This document shows positions 16,342-25,571 of a stretch of DNA of 59,491 nucleotides, piece by piece. Numbering within the stretch: the first letter of the stretch is position 1; each line of letters starts with the position of its first letter. This stretch comes from Catenulispora sp. GP43 (GTDB taxonomy: Bacteria > Actinomycetota > Actinomycetes > Streptomycetales > Catenulisporaceae): NCBI RefSeq assembly GCF_041260665.1, contig NZ_JBGCCT010000019.1, positions 1 through 59,491 on the forward strand, written 5' to 3'. The notes beneath the pieces are model-generated. The model ran no database searches. It was not told the DNA's origin and was given only the letters and a program-made list of their open reading frames with translations. The translations under genes and the position numbers were made by a program.

Positions 16342-17100
16342 ATGCGACGGACGAACTACGACACGGAGCAGTACCAGGACTACGCACGCGGCCGCGCCCT
16401 CACCGAGGAGCAGATGCGAACGTGGATCGAGGCCTTCAGCGCCCTGCTGCCCAAGGGACGCCCGCTGGCCGGACTGGACGTCGGCTCCGGGACCGGCCGG
16501 TTCACCCCGGCGCTGGCCGGCGCCTTCGGACCGGTGACCGGGATCGAGCCGTCCGTGCGCATGCGCGAAGTGGCGCAGTCACAGTCCCAGCACCCTGACG
16601 TCCGCTACCTGGCCGGCTCCGCCGAGGACATCCCGGTGCCCACCGACAGTGCCGACTACGCCGTCCTGCTGCTGTGCTGGCACCACGTCCAGGACAAGCC
16701 GAAGGCGGCACGCGAACTAGCCCGGGTCGTGCGACCCGGCGGACGGCTGATCATCCGCTCCGGCTACGGCGACCAGATGCCCTGGATCTGGTGGCTGGAG
16801 CATTTCCCGAACGGCTTCGAGAAGGACGCTGTGCTGTTCCCGCCGCTGCACGAGGTCATCGAGACCTTCACCAGCTCCGGCTGGCGCGTGCGCACCTTCG
16901 GCCCGGTCACCGAACCGTCCCCGGGCACCTACCGAGAGATGCTCGAGCGGCTGCGGCTGCGCACCCACACGATCTTCGGCCACTTCACCCCCGAGGAGAC
17001 CGCGACCGGCTTCGAGGCCCTGGAGCGGGCCGTCGCGGCCGACCCGGACGCGCCCGCGCCGGCCGAACCCGCGACGCTGCTGAGCTTCGAACGACGCTGA
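16342..17100 (+). CDS. class I SAM-dependent methyltransferase
   Basis: A 252-residue methyltransferase with motif I as LAGLDVGSGTGRFTP (about 41-55), a motif II acidic residue in GIEPSVRMREVA, and LLLCWHHVQDKPKAARELARVVRPGG typical of the UbiE/Methyltransf_11 group. The start at ATG 16342 has an AAAGGAG Shine-Dalgarno. The substrate is unknown. A 39-bp palindrome touching the Shine-Dalgarno suggests tight control. A hairpin separates it from convergent pheT. Confidence 0.88.
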   Translation: MRRTNYDTEQYQDYARGRALTEEQMRTWIEAFSALLPKGRPLAGLDVGSGTGRFTPALAGAFGPVTGIEPSVRMREVAQSQSQHPDVRYLAGSAEDIPVPTDSADYAVLLLCWHHVQDKPKAARELARVVRPGGRLIIRSGYGDQMPWIWWLEHFPNGFEKDAVLFPPLHEVIETFTSSGWRVRTFGPVTEPSPGTYREMLERLRLRTHTIFGHFTPEETATGFEALERAVAADPDAPAPAEPATLLSFERR

Positions 17101-17127
17101 GGCTCGACCAACGACGAGCCACGAGAA

Positions 17128-17167
17128 GGAGGCCGGGTCCCGCGCGCATGCGCGGAACCCGGCCTCC
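17128..17167. terminator. bidirectional hairpin between the methyltransferase gene and pheT
   Basis: The arms GGAGGCCGGGT (17128-17138) and ACCCGGCCTCC (17157-17167) are perfect complements, with further pairing of the GC-rich inner part. It lies between convergent genes and probably ends both transcripts. Confidence 0.75.
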
Positions 17168-17226
17168 TATTCCGATCTCAAACCCCTACGATCCCTAGGC
17201 CCCTGAGCCCATGAGCCCCTAAGGCC

Positions 17227-19748
17227 CTAAGACCGCAGCACCGCCCCGGTCCGCGTCCCGGCCAGCGCCACCGCGCTGTCCCGGGCCGCACTGGCCTCCT
17301 CAGCGGTCAGCGTCCGGTCCGCCGCGCGGAAGCGCAGCGCGAAGGCCAGCGACTTGCGCCCCTCGCCGATCCGCTCGCCGGTGTAGACGTCGAACAGCCG
17401 CACCGACTCCAGCAGCGTGCCCGCGCCCTCGCGCAACGCCGCCTCGACCTCGTGCTCGGCCACCGCGGCATCCACGACCAGCGCGACGTCCTGGGTGGCG
17501 ACCGGCATCGCGGAGATGCTCGGGGCCTGCGTCAGGACCTCCTCGGCCGGGATCATCCGGTCCAGCTCCAGCTCCATCGCCGCGGTGCGCGGCGGCAGGC
17601 CCAGCTCCGCCACCACCCGCGGGTGCAGCTCGCCGGCGTGGCCGACCAGGCGGCCGTTGACCGCCAGCCGGGCGCAGCGGCCCGGGTGCCAGGGCTCGTG
17701 CTGGTCCTGGGTGACCTCCAGCTCGACCCGGCACGCGTCGGCGATGATCCGCGCGGCCTGGACCGCGTCCTGCCAGCCGGCCGGACGCCCGGCGCCCCAC
17801 CAGCCCGCGGGCTCGCGAAGGCCGGAGAGCACCACCGCGACGCGGCGCGGCTGCACCGGCAGCGCGGCGTCCAGCGAAGCCAGCTCGGCATCGGTCGGAC
17901 GGCGCTCGACCGTCAGGCGCGGCGCCATCGCGGCGGCGTCCTTGCGCGGCCGGAACACCAGGCCCTGCTCGAACAGCGCCAGGTCCGCCGAGCCCCGGCC
18001 GACGTTGCGCCGCAGCGCCGCCAGCAGCCCCGGCAGCAGCGTCGTGCGCATCGACGGCTGCTCCTCGGAGATCGGGTTCGCCAGCACCACGGTGTTGCGG
18101 CGCGGGTCGTTCTCCGGCAGCCCGAGCGCGTCCAGGTCAGCCTGCCCGATGAACGGGTAGGCGATGACCTCGGAGTAGCCGGCCGAGGCCAGCGCCGTGC
18201 CGACCCGGCGGCGGATCCGCTGCTCGTGCGTGTAGCCGGTGCCGGCGGCGGCCTTGGGCAGCGTGGAGGGCAGCCGGTCGAAGCCCTCCAGCCGGATCAC
18301 CTCCTCGGCCAGATCGCTCGGGTCGCGCAGGTCTGGGCGCCAGCTCGGCGGGGTGACCACCAGGTCGGCGTCGCCGGAGGGCGTGAGGTCACAGCCGACC
18401 TCGACAAGCCGGCGCTCGACCTCCTGCCGGGTGTAGTCGACCCCGGCCACCCGGCCCGGGTACGTCCAAGCGATGGTGATCGCCGCCGGCCGGACCACCT
18501 GTCCGACCACGGTGACCCCGCCTTCGAGCGCGGTGCCGCCGGCCAGCTCGACCAGCAGGTCCACCACGCGCTGCGCCGCGGCGGCGGCCGTACCGGGGTC
18601 CGTGCCGCGCTCGAAGCGCTTGGAGGCCTCGGAGAACAGCTTGTGCCGCCGCGCGGTCTTGGCGACCGAGGTGGCCTCGAAGTGTGCCGCCTCGACGACG
18701 ACCTCGGTGGAACCGTCGTGGATCTCGGTGGAGGCCCCGCCCATGACGCCGGCCAGGCCGATCGGCCCGGAGTCGTCGACGATCAGCAGGTCCGTGGCCT
18801 CCAGCTGCCGCTTGACCCCGTCCAGGGTCTCCAGCACCTCGCCGGCGGCCGCACGCCGCACCACGATCGGCCCGGACAGCCGGGAGCGGTCGTAGGCGTG
18901 GATCGGCTGACCCAGCTCCAGCATCACGTAGTTGGTGATGTCGACGATCAGCGAGATCGGCCGCATCCCCGACATCTGCAGCCGGCGCTGCATCCACAAC
19001 GGCGAGGGCGCCTGCGGGTCGATGCCGGTCACGGTCCGCGCCACGAACACGTCGCAGCCGGCCGGGTCCTCGACCACGACCGGGTGGCCGTTCGCGCCGG
19101 GCTCCGGCACGGCCAGGGCCGCCGGGTCCTGGAACGGCACGTCGAACCCGGTCGCCGCCTCCCGTGCGATCCCGCGCAGGGACAGCGTGTAGCCGCGGTC
19201 CGGGGTGACCTCGAACTCGATGACCTCGTCGTCCAGGCCCAGGTAGGCGATCGCGTCCGCGCCGACCGGGGAGTCGGCCGACAGCACGATGATGCCGTCG
19301 GCCGCCTTTGAATCAAGCACAGCATCGCCCATGCCCAGCTCGCGCGCCGAGCAGATCATGCCGTTGGAGTCCCGGCTGTAGGTCTTGCGCGCGGCGATGC
19401 GGAAGTCGCCGGGCAGCACCGCGCCGGGCAGCGCCACCACCACGTGGTCGCCGACCGCGAAGTTGCGGGCGCCGCAGACGATCAGCTGCGGGTCGGCGGC
19501 CGAACCGGGGCCCTCGGCGTCCGCCGTGACCACGACCTGGCAGTGCCGGATCGGCTTCTTGAACCCGGTCAGCTCCTCGATCGCCGCGACCCGGCCCACG
19601 ACCAGCGGCCCGGTCAGGCCCTCGCCGACGCGCTCGATGGTCTCCAGCTTGCCGCCGCCGGTCTGGGTCAGCTTGTCCGCGACCGCGAAGGCTGTGGTCC
19701 CGTCCGGCAGTGCGACGTAGTCCTGCAGCCAGGAGTAGGGGACGTGCA

Positions 19749-19749
<1 letters not shown>
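17227..19749 (-). CDS. pheT: phenylalanyl-tRNA synthetase beta subunit
   Basis: The beta subunit of the (alpha-beta)2 enzyme that charges tRNA-Phe. In 840 residues it has the N-terminal tRNA-binding OB domain ([11 protein letters not shown]), the B3/B4 editing domain, the B5 domain, and the C-terminal anticodon-binding (FDX-ACB) fold ending [19 protein letters not shown]. The start at 19749 overlaps the pheS stop by one base (TGATG), so the two subunits are translationally coupled. Confidence 0.97.
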
Positions 19750-21026
<1,277 letters not shown>

Positions 21027-22343
21027 CTACGCGACGGGCAACGTAAATCGGAACCGCGCGCCGCCCTCGGCGCCGTTCCCGGCGGACACCACGCCACCGT
21101 GGGCCTCGACCAGGCCCTTCACGATGGACAGGCCAAGGCCGGTCCCGCCCCTGCGGCCACCCCGCCAAAACCGGGTGAAGACGCGGTTGAGCTGGTCCAC
21201 CGGGATCCCGGGACCTTGATCGCTCACCGCAACCGCCACGCTCGACACACCTTCAATGTGGAGACTGTCAGGACGGGGCCGGTCGTCCTCGGCCCTAGCT
21301 TCGATTGTGACAGTTCCCCCGCCGTGCCGCACAGCGTTTTCCAAAAGATTAGCCAGTACTTGACGCAGTTTGTCCGGGTCGGCGGCCACGGCCGGCAGCC
21401 CGCGCGGGATCCGGATCCGGAACGTCTCCTCCGGCACCCCCTGCGCCACGCAGGCGCGCACCTGGTCAGTGATCAGAGCGCGCAGGTCCACCGGGACCCG
21501 GTGCAGCTCCATCCGGCCCGAGTCCAGGCGCGCCACGTCCAGCAGCTCGGCGATCAGCCGCACCACGCGGTCGGCGTCGGCGTCGACGGTCTGCAGCATC
21601 ATCCGCTTCTGGTCGTCGGTGAAGCGGTCCCAGCGTGCCAGAAGCGTCGCGGTGAAGCCCTTCACGCTGGTCAGCGGGGAGCGCAGCTCGTGCGCGACGG
21701 TCGCGATCAGATCGGACTGCCGGCGCTCGCGGCGGCGCCGGGCCTGGGTGCCGCGCAACGAGACGACCAGGCCGGTGACCGGCGTCGAGCGGCCGTCGCG
21801 GCGCTGGTAGCGCGCGGTGACGAGCAGTTCGGTGCCGGCCTCGGGGTCGGTCTGCTTGGGGTCGGTCTGCCCATGGTCGATCTGCCCAGGGTCGTCCTGC
21901 TCGGAGCCGTCCCGCTCGACGCCCTCGGGCAGGAACAGCTGAGCCTCGGGATGCCCGGTCCTTATGCTCAAGCCGCCATAAGGATCGGTCAGGCGCCACC
22001 AGTCGCGGCCGTCGACCGTGCGAAGCGGTAACACCTCGTCGAAGGGACGTCCCAGGGCACGGTCGGCCGGGATCCCGGTGAGCTTCTCGGCGGCCCGGTT
22101 GAAGACCCGGACCACGCCCTCGGCGTCGGCGGCGACGAACCCGTCGGGCAGGTCGTCGGGCACCAGCAGGCCGTCGAGCGCGCCGGCGAACAACTGCATG
22201 CCGGCCCGTGTCCCGCGTGCCCCGACCGAAACGGTCACCTGAGGAGTCCTCCTGCCTGCCCACTCGTCGCGCTGTGCGCCTTCGGCGTCACCTTCCGTAG
22301 ATCCGCCAGACCCATCGTTCCGCTCCGCCGGATCACCGACCAC
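21027..22343 (-). CDS. cytosolic PAS-domain sensor histidine kinase
   Basis: A 438-residue histidine kinase without transmembrane segments. A PAS domain (about 60-190) is followed by HisKA with the phosphorylated His in ATVAHELRSPLTSVKG, then the ATPase domain with the N box NLLENAVRHGG, G1 DQGPGIP and G2 GGTGLGLSIV. The PAS region contains a small repeat (DPGQIDHGQTDPKQTDP) encoded by 15-bp units. The N-terminus is uncertain: ATG 22343, or an internal start near 22200 (MQLFAGALDG). No response regulator is adjacent. I recall an orphan kinase at this place next to pheST in other actinomycetes. Confidence 0.88.
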   Translation of the reverse strand: MVGDPAERNDGSGGSTEGDAEGAQRDEWAGRRTPQVTVSVGARGTRAGMQLFAGALDGLLVPDDLPDGFVAADAEGVVRVFNRAAEKLTGIPADRALGRPFDEVLPLRTVDGRDWWRLTDPYGGLSIRTGHPEAQLFLPEGVERDGSEQDDPGQIDHGQTDPKQTDPEAGTELLVTARYQRRDGRSTPVTGLVVSLRGTQARRRRERRQSDLIATVAHELRSPLTSVKGFTATLLARWDRFTDDQKRMMLQTVDADADRVVRLIAELLDVARLDSGRMELHRVPVDLRALITDQVRACVAQGVPEETFRIRIPRGLPAVAADPDKLRQVLANLLENAVRHGGGTVTIEARAEDDRPRPDSLHIEGVSSVAVAVSDQGPGIPVDQLNRVFTRFWRGGRRGGTGLGLSIVKGLVEAHGGVVSAGNGAEGGARFRFTLPVA

Positions 22344-22407
22344 GGTGGCGAACCATTCGCCACCCTGAACGCCTCCGGACTCGGAGCGGACTCGCGCAGG
22401 ACGCGCC

Positions 22408-23226
22408 TCAGCGTTGCGCCCGGGCAGAGGAATATAAGCACACTGCTGCCGCCGTCGCCAGGTTGAGGCTCTCGGCGCGTCCGTGGATCGGCACCCGGAC
22501 CGCCTCGTCGGCCAGCCCCAGCAGAGCCTCGGGCAGTCCCCAGGCCTCGTTGCCGAACATCCAGCACGTGGGCTGGGCCAGCCGGCCGGCGTCGAGCTCG
22601 TCGTCGAGGTCGGCCGCGCCGGTGCCGTCGGCGGCCAGGATCCGCAAGCCCGCGGCGCGCAGGGCTTCCACGGCCTGGCCCGCGCTGACCCCCACGGCCA
22701 CCGGCACGTGGAACAGGCTGCCGGCCGAGGCCCGCACCGCCTTGGGGTTGTAGACGTCGACCGACTCGGAGGTCACGATCACCAGGTCCGCGCCGGCGGC
22801 GTCGGCGCAGCGGACCACGGTGCCGGCGTTGCCCGGGTCGCGCACGTGCGCCAGCAGCGCGACCAGCTTCGGCGACCGCTCGGCCAGGAAGGACTCCAGC
22901 GGGACGTTGAGGAACCGGCACACGCCGATCAGGCCCTGCGGCGTCACCGTCTCGCTGAGCGACTCCACCAGGTCCGGAGTCCCGATGGTGATCTTCGCCC
23001 CCTGCTTGCGGGCCGCGGCGACGATCTCGCCGTACCGGTCGGCGGCCTCCCGGGTGGCGAACAGCTCGACGAGCACGCCGTCGAGCTCTGCGGCCTCGCG
23101 CACCGCCTGCGGCCCCTCGGCCAGGAACAGCTCCTGCTTGGCCCGGAACGACCGCGAGACGAGCCGCCGGGCCGCCACCGCGCGGGGTGCGCGCGGGTTG
23201 GACAGCTCAGGACTCGCCTCGCTCAT
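22408..23226 (-). CDS. SpoU/TrmH-family RNA 2'-O-methyltransferase
   Basis: SPOUT methyltransferase of 272 residues. The N-terminal substrate-binding domain (AEGPQAVREA) precedes the knotted catalytic domain with motif 1 VRDPGNAGTVVRCADAAG, motif 2 WMFGNEAWGLP and motif 3 VPIHGRAESLNLATAAAVCLY. It probably methylates a ribose in 23S rRNA or tRNA; the exact site is unknown. It lies 52 bp after rplT in the translation-gene run. Confidence 0.92.
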   Translation of the reverse strand: MSEASPELSNPRAPRAVAARRLVSRSFRAKQELFLAEGPQAVREAAELDGVLVELFATREAADRYGEIVAAARKQGAKITIGTPDLVESLSETVTPQGLIGVCRFLNVPLESFLAERSPKLVALLAHVRDPGNAGTVVRCADAAGADLVIVTSESVDVYNPKAVRASAGSLFHVPVAVGVSAGQAVEALRAAGLRILAADGTGAADLDDELDAGRLAQPTCWMFGNEAWGLPEALLGLADEAVRVPIHGRAESLNLATAAAVCLYSSARAQR

Positions 23227-23278
23227 GCTCGCTCACCGTTGCCTGTTCTGGCGAAGTGGGGCTGGTTCTCGCCAGGAC

Positions 23279-23665
23279 TTACGCGGCGGTCTTCGGCGCG
23301 TTCACGTCCGAGGGCAGCGCCTTCTTGGCGACCTCGACGAGCGCGCGGAACGCCTCGGTGTCGTTGACGGCCAGCTCGGCCAGCATCTTGCGGTCGACCT
23401 CGACGTTCGCCAGGTGCAGGCCCTGGATGAAGCGGTTGTAGGTCATCCCCTCGGCGCGGACCGCGGCGTTGATGCGCTGGATCCACAGCCGGCGGAAGTC
23501 GCCCTTGCGGTCCTTGCGGTCCCGGTAGGCGTAGACGAGGGAGTGGGTGACCTGCTCCTTCGCCTTGCGGTACAGGCGCGAGCGCTGGCCGCGGTAACCG
23601 CTGGCCTGCTCGAGGACGACCCGGCGCTTCTTCTGGGCGTTCACTGCCCGCTTGACGCGTGCCAT
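23279..23665 (-). CDS. rplT: 50S ribosomal protein L20
   Basis: A 128-residue basic protein of the large subunit, needed for early 50S assembly. It has the N-terminal long helix ([20 protein letters not shown]) and the globular domain with [20 protein letters not shown]. It is encoded in the usual infC-rpmI-rplT order. Confidence 0.98.
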   Translation of the reverse strand: MARVKRAVNAQKKRRVVLEQASGYRGQRSRLYRKAKEQVTHSLVYAYRDRKDRKGDFRRLWIQRINAAVRAEGMTYNRFIQGLHLANVEVDRKMLAELAVNDTEAFRALVEVAKKALPSDVNAPKTAA

Positions 23666-23716
23666 TGTTCTATCTCCTGCTCAGTAACTAGGTCGGGGGG
23701 CGATGCGCCGCGGGCC

Positions 23717-23911
23717 TCAGCGGCCGAGCAGCCGCTTGATGCGCTTGACGTCGGACTTGGCGACCTCGACCTCGCCGGTGTGGCTGCGGGTGTACTCCGA
23801 GGACTTGCGCTCGAAGTTGTGGCGCATGCCGGCCTGGCCGCGCATGATCTTGCCCGAGCCGGTCACCTTGAAACGCTTCTTGGAACCGCTGTGGGTCTTC
23901 TGCTTCGGCAT
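23717..23911 (-). CDS. rpmI: 50S ribosomal protein L35
   Basis: A 64-residue basic ribosomal protein starting MPKQKTHSGSKKRFKVTGSGK, the L35 signature. It lies between infC and rplT. Confidence 0.98.
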   Translation of the reverse strand: MPKQKTHSGSKKRFKVTGSGKIMRGQAGMRHNFERKSSEYTRSHTGEVEVAKSDVKRIKRLLGR

Positions 23912-24048
23912 GACGCCGTTTCTCCTTCACATAGGGCGGATCCGTGGGGACATCCCACACGGATCCGCTCTCGCTCTCGCCCCGGGGCGGCCGCCCCGCG
24001 ACTAGTGCGGGGGGCCGAGGTCTCGGGGCCGGTCCGGCCTGACCGTGG

Positions 24049-24762
24049 TCAGGACTGCTCTTCACCGGCCTGGTCCGCGCCACTGGCGGCGCCGACCACG
24101 GCCTCGGTCTGCTCGACCGACTCGATCGCCTCGGCGGTCTCGATCTCGGTCTCGGTGTCGGCCTCGGCCGCGACGGCCTCGGTCTCGCCGACCGCGCCGC
24201 CGGCCTTGCGCTGCTCCTTGGCCGCGCGGGCCTCGGCCATCGCCTCGGTCTTCTTCTTGTGCGGGCCGAGGACCATGATCATGTTTCGGCCGTCCTGCTT
24301 CGGCGCGAACTCCACGAAGCCGAGCTCGGCCACGTCCTCGGCGAGCTTGCTCAGCAGCCGCCGGCCGAGTTCGGGCCGGGACTGCTCGCGGCCGCGGAAC
24401 ATGATGGTGATCTTGACCTTGTCCCCGGCCTTCAGGAACCGCACCACGTGACCCTTCTTGGTCTCGTAGTCGTGCGGGTCGATCTTCGGGCGGAGCTTCA
24501 TCTCCTTGATGACCGTGTGCGCCTGGTTCTTGCGCGCCTCACGGGCCTTCAGGGCGGACTCGTACTTGTACTTGCCGTAGTCCATGACCTTGACGACCGG
24601 CGGGCGCGCGGTCGCCGCGACCTCGACCAGGTCGAGGTCCTGCTCCTGAGCCAGCCGGAGCGCGTCCTGGATCGACACGATGCCGACCTGCTCACCGTTG
24701 GGGCCGACCAGCCGCACTTCGGGAACGCGGATCCGGTCGTTGATACGGGGCTCAGTGCTGAT
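24049..24762 (-). CDS. infC: translation initiation factor IF-3 with AUC start codon
   Basis: Binds the 30S subunit and checks initiation codons. The first residues of IF-3, [20 protein letters not shown], follow directly on an ATC codon at 24762, placed four bases after a perfect AGGAGG. No ATG or GTG exists in frame before codon 16, so the AUC start is very likely; rare AUU-type starts are the known basis of infC autoregulation. From there the protein has 237 residues. The last 50 or so residues form an acidic Glu/Ala/Thr-rich tail ([19 protein letters not shown]) beyond the canonical C-domain. Confidence 0.95.
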   Translation of the reverse strand: MSTEPRINDRIRVPEVRLVGPNGEQVGIVSIQDALRLAQEQDLDLVEVAATARPPVVKVMDYGKYKYESALKAREARKNQAHTVIKEMKLRPKIDPHDYETKKGHVVRFLKAGDKVKITIMFRGREQSRPELGRRLLSKLAEDVAELGFVEFAPKQDGRNMIMVLGPHKKKTEAMAEARAAKEQRKAGGAVGETEAVAAEADTETEIETAEAIESVEQTEAVVGAASGADQAGEEQS

Positions 24763-25049
24763 GGGGCCTCCTACGTTTTGGGCTCAATGCCCGGGTCTGT
24801 ATCGGTGCGCGACCCCTGCGCGAAAAACGCAAAAGCCCCGCACGACATGCATGCGAGGCTCCACCACACCGGAACTGACCGACACCGGGGACATGTCGAG
24901 GCGACAAATAACGCCGCCCGCACACCCCTGGCGTGAGGCTGTTTGACCGGAACCCGTCCGCCCGGAGGCGAACCAGGTGGGAGATGGAATCTCCGCTTGC
25001 GGATCGTGGCACGCGCGAGCATGCCCGATCGGTCGTGACACCGATACTA
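24763..25049 (-). promoter_or_regulatory. long infC 5' leader with candidate promoter
   Basis: This is most of the 380-bp gap between infC and the divergent DUF1844 gene. On the minus strand a TAGTAT -10 box (25044-25049) lacks a good -35. If used, it gives a leader of about 275 nt containing the hairpin at 24834-24860. No leader peptide can be supported. Confidence 0.4.
24834..24860 (-). terminator. candidate attenuator hairpin in the infC leader
   Basis: On the minus strand AGCCTCGCA and TGCGGGGCT form a 9-bp stem with one G-U pair and a 9-nt loop, followed by TTTTGCGTTTTTC. This is the form of an intrinsic terminator, about 70 bp before the infC start, where attenuation of the infC-rpmI-rplT operon would be expected. 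Confidence 0.6.
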
Positions 25050-25142
25050 GCAGCTTCCGGAGGAAGGCCGTGACCACAGGGCCACCACCCCCACCGTGCG
25101 AAGCTTGACCCGCACACAGAAGATCCATGGCAAGGAGCCGCA

Positions 25143-25505
25143 GTGACCGACAACACCCCCGAGGACGCGGGCATTCCCGCCGAGCAGCGCGACCTGGCCG
25201 ACGTGCCGGCGGTCGAGGTGATCGGGACAGTGACGGTGCACCTGATGAGCGCCGCGGCGGTGAAGCTGGGCCTGGCCGAGAACGGCGAGGCCGACCTGGA
25301 CCTGGACGAGGCGCGCAAGCTGATCACCGCGCTGGCCGGCCTGATCACCGCGGCCGCCCCCGAGATCGGCTCGCAGCACGCCGCGCCGCTGCGGGACGGG
25401 TTGCGGACGCTGCAGCTGGCGTTCCGGGAGGCCTCGCCGTATCCGGACGAGCCGGGGCAGGGCCCCGGTGAGAAGTTCACCGGAGCGGTCTACCCGCGCG
25501 CTTAG
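25143..25505 (+). CDS. DUF1844 family protein
   Basis: A 120-residue small acidic protein with the DUF1844 core AVEVIGTVTVHLMSAAAVKLGL followed by LDLDEARKLITALAGLI. It is found divergent from infC in many actinobacteria. Its biochemical function is unknown. The start at ATG 25143 is preceded by AAGGAG. Confidence 0.88.
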   Translation: MTDNTPEDAGIPAEQRDLADVPAVEVIGTVTVHLMSAAAVKLGLAENGEADLDLDEARKLITALAGLITAAAPEIGSQHAAPLRDGLRTLQLAFREASPYPDEPGQGPGEKFTGAVYPRA

Positions 25506-25571
25506 GGCTGGCGTACGGCGACCGGCGGCCTCAGCGGGCCTGCCTGCGGGCTTAGCGCTGGGCGGCCGGGA

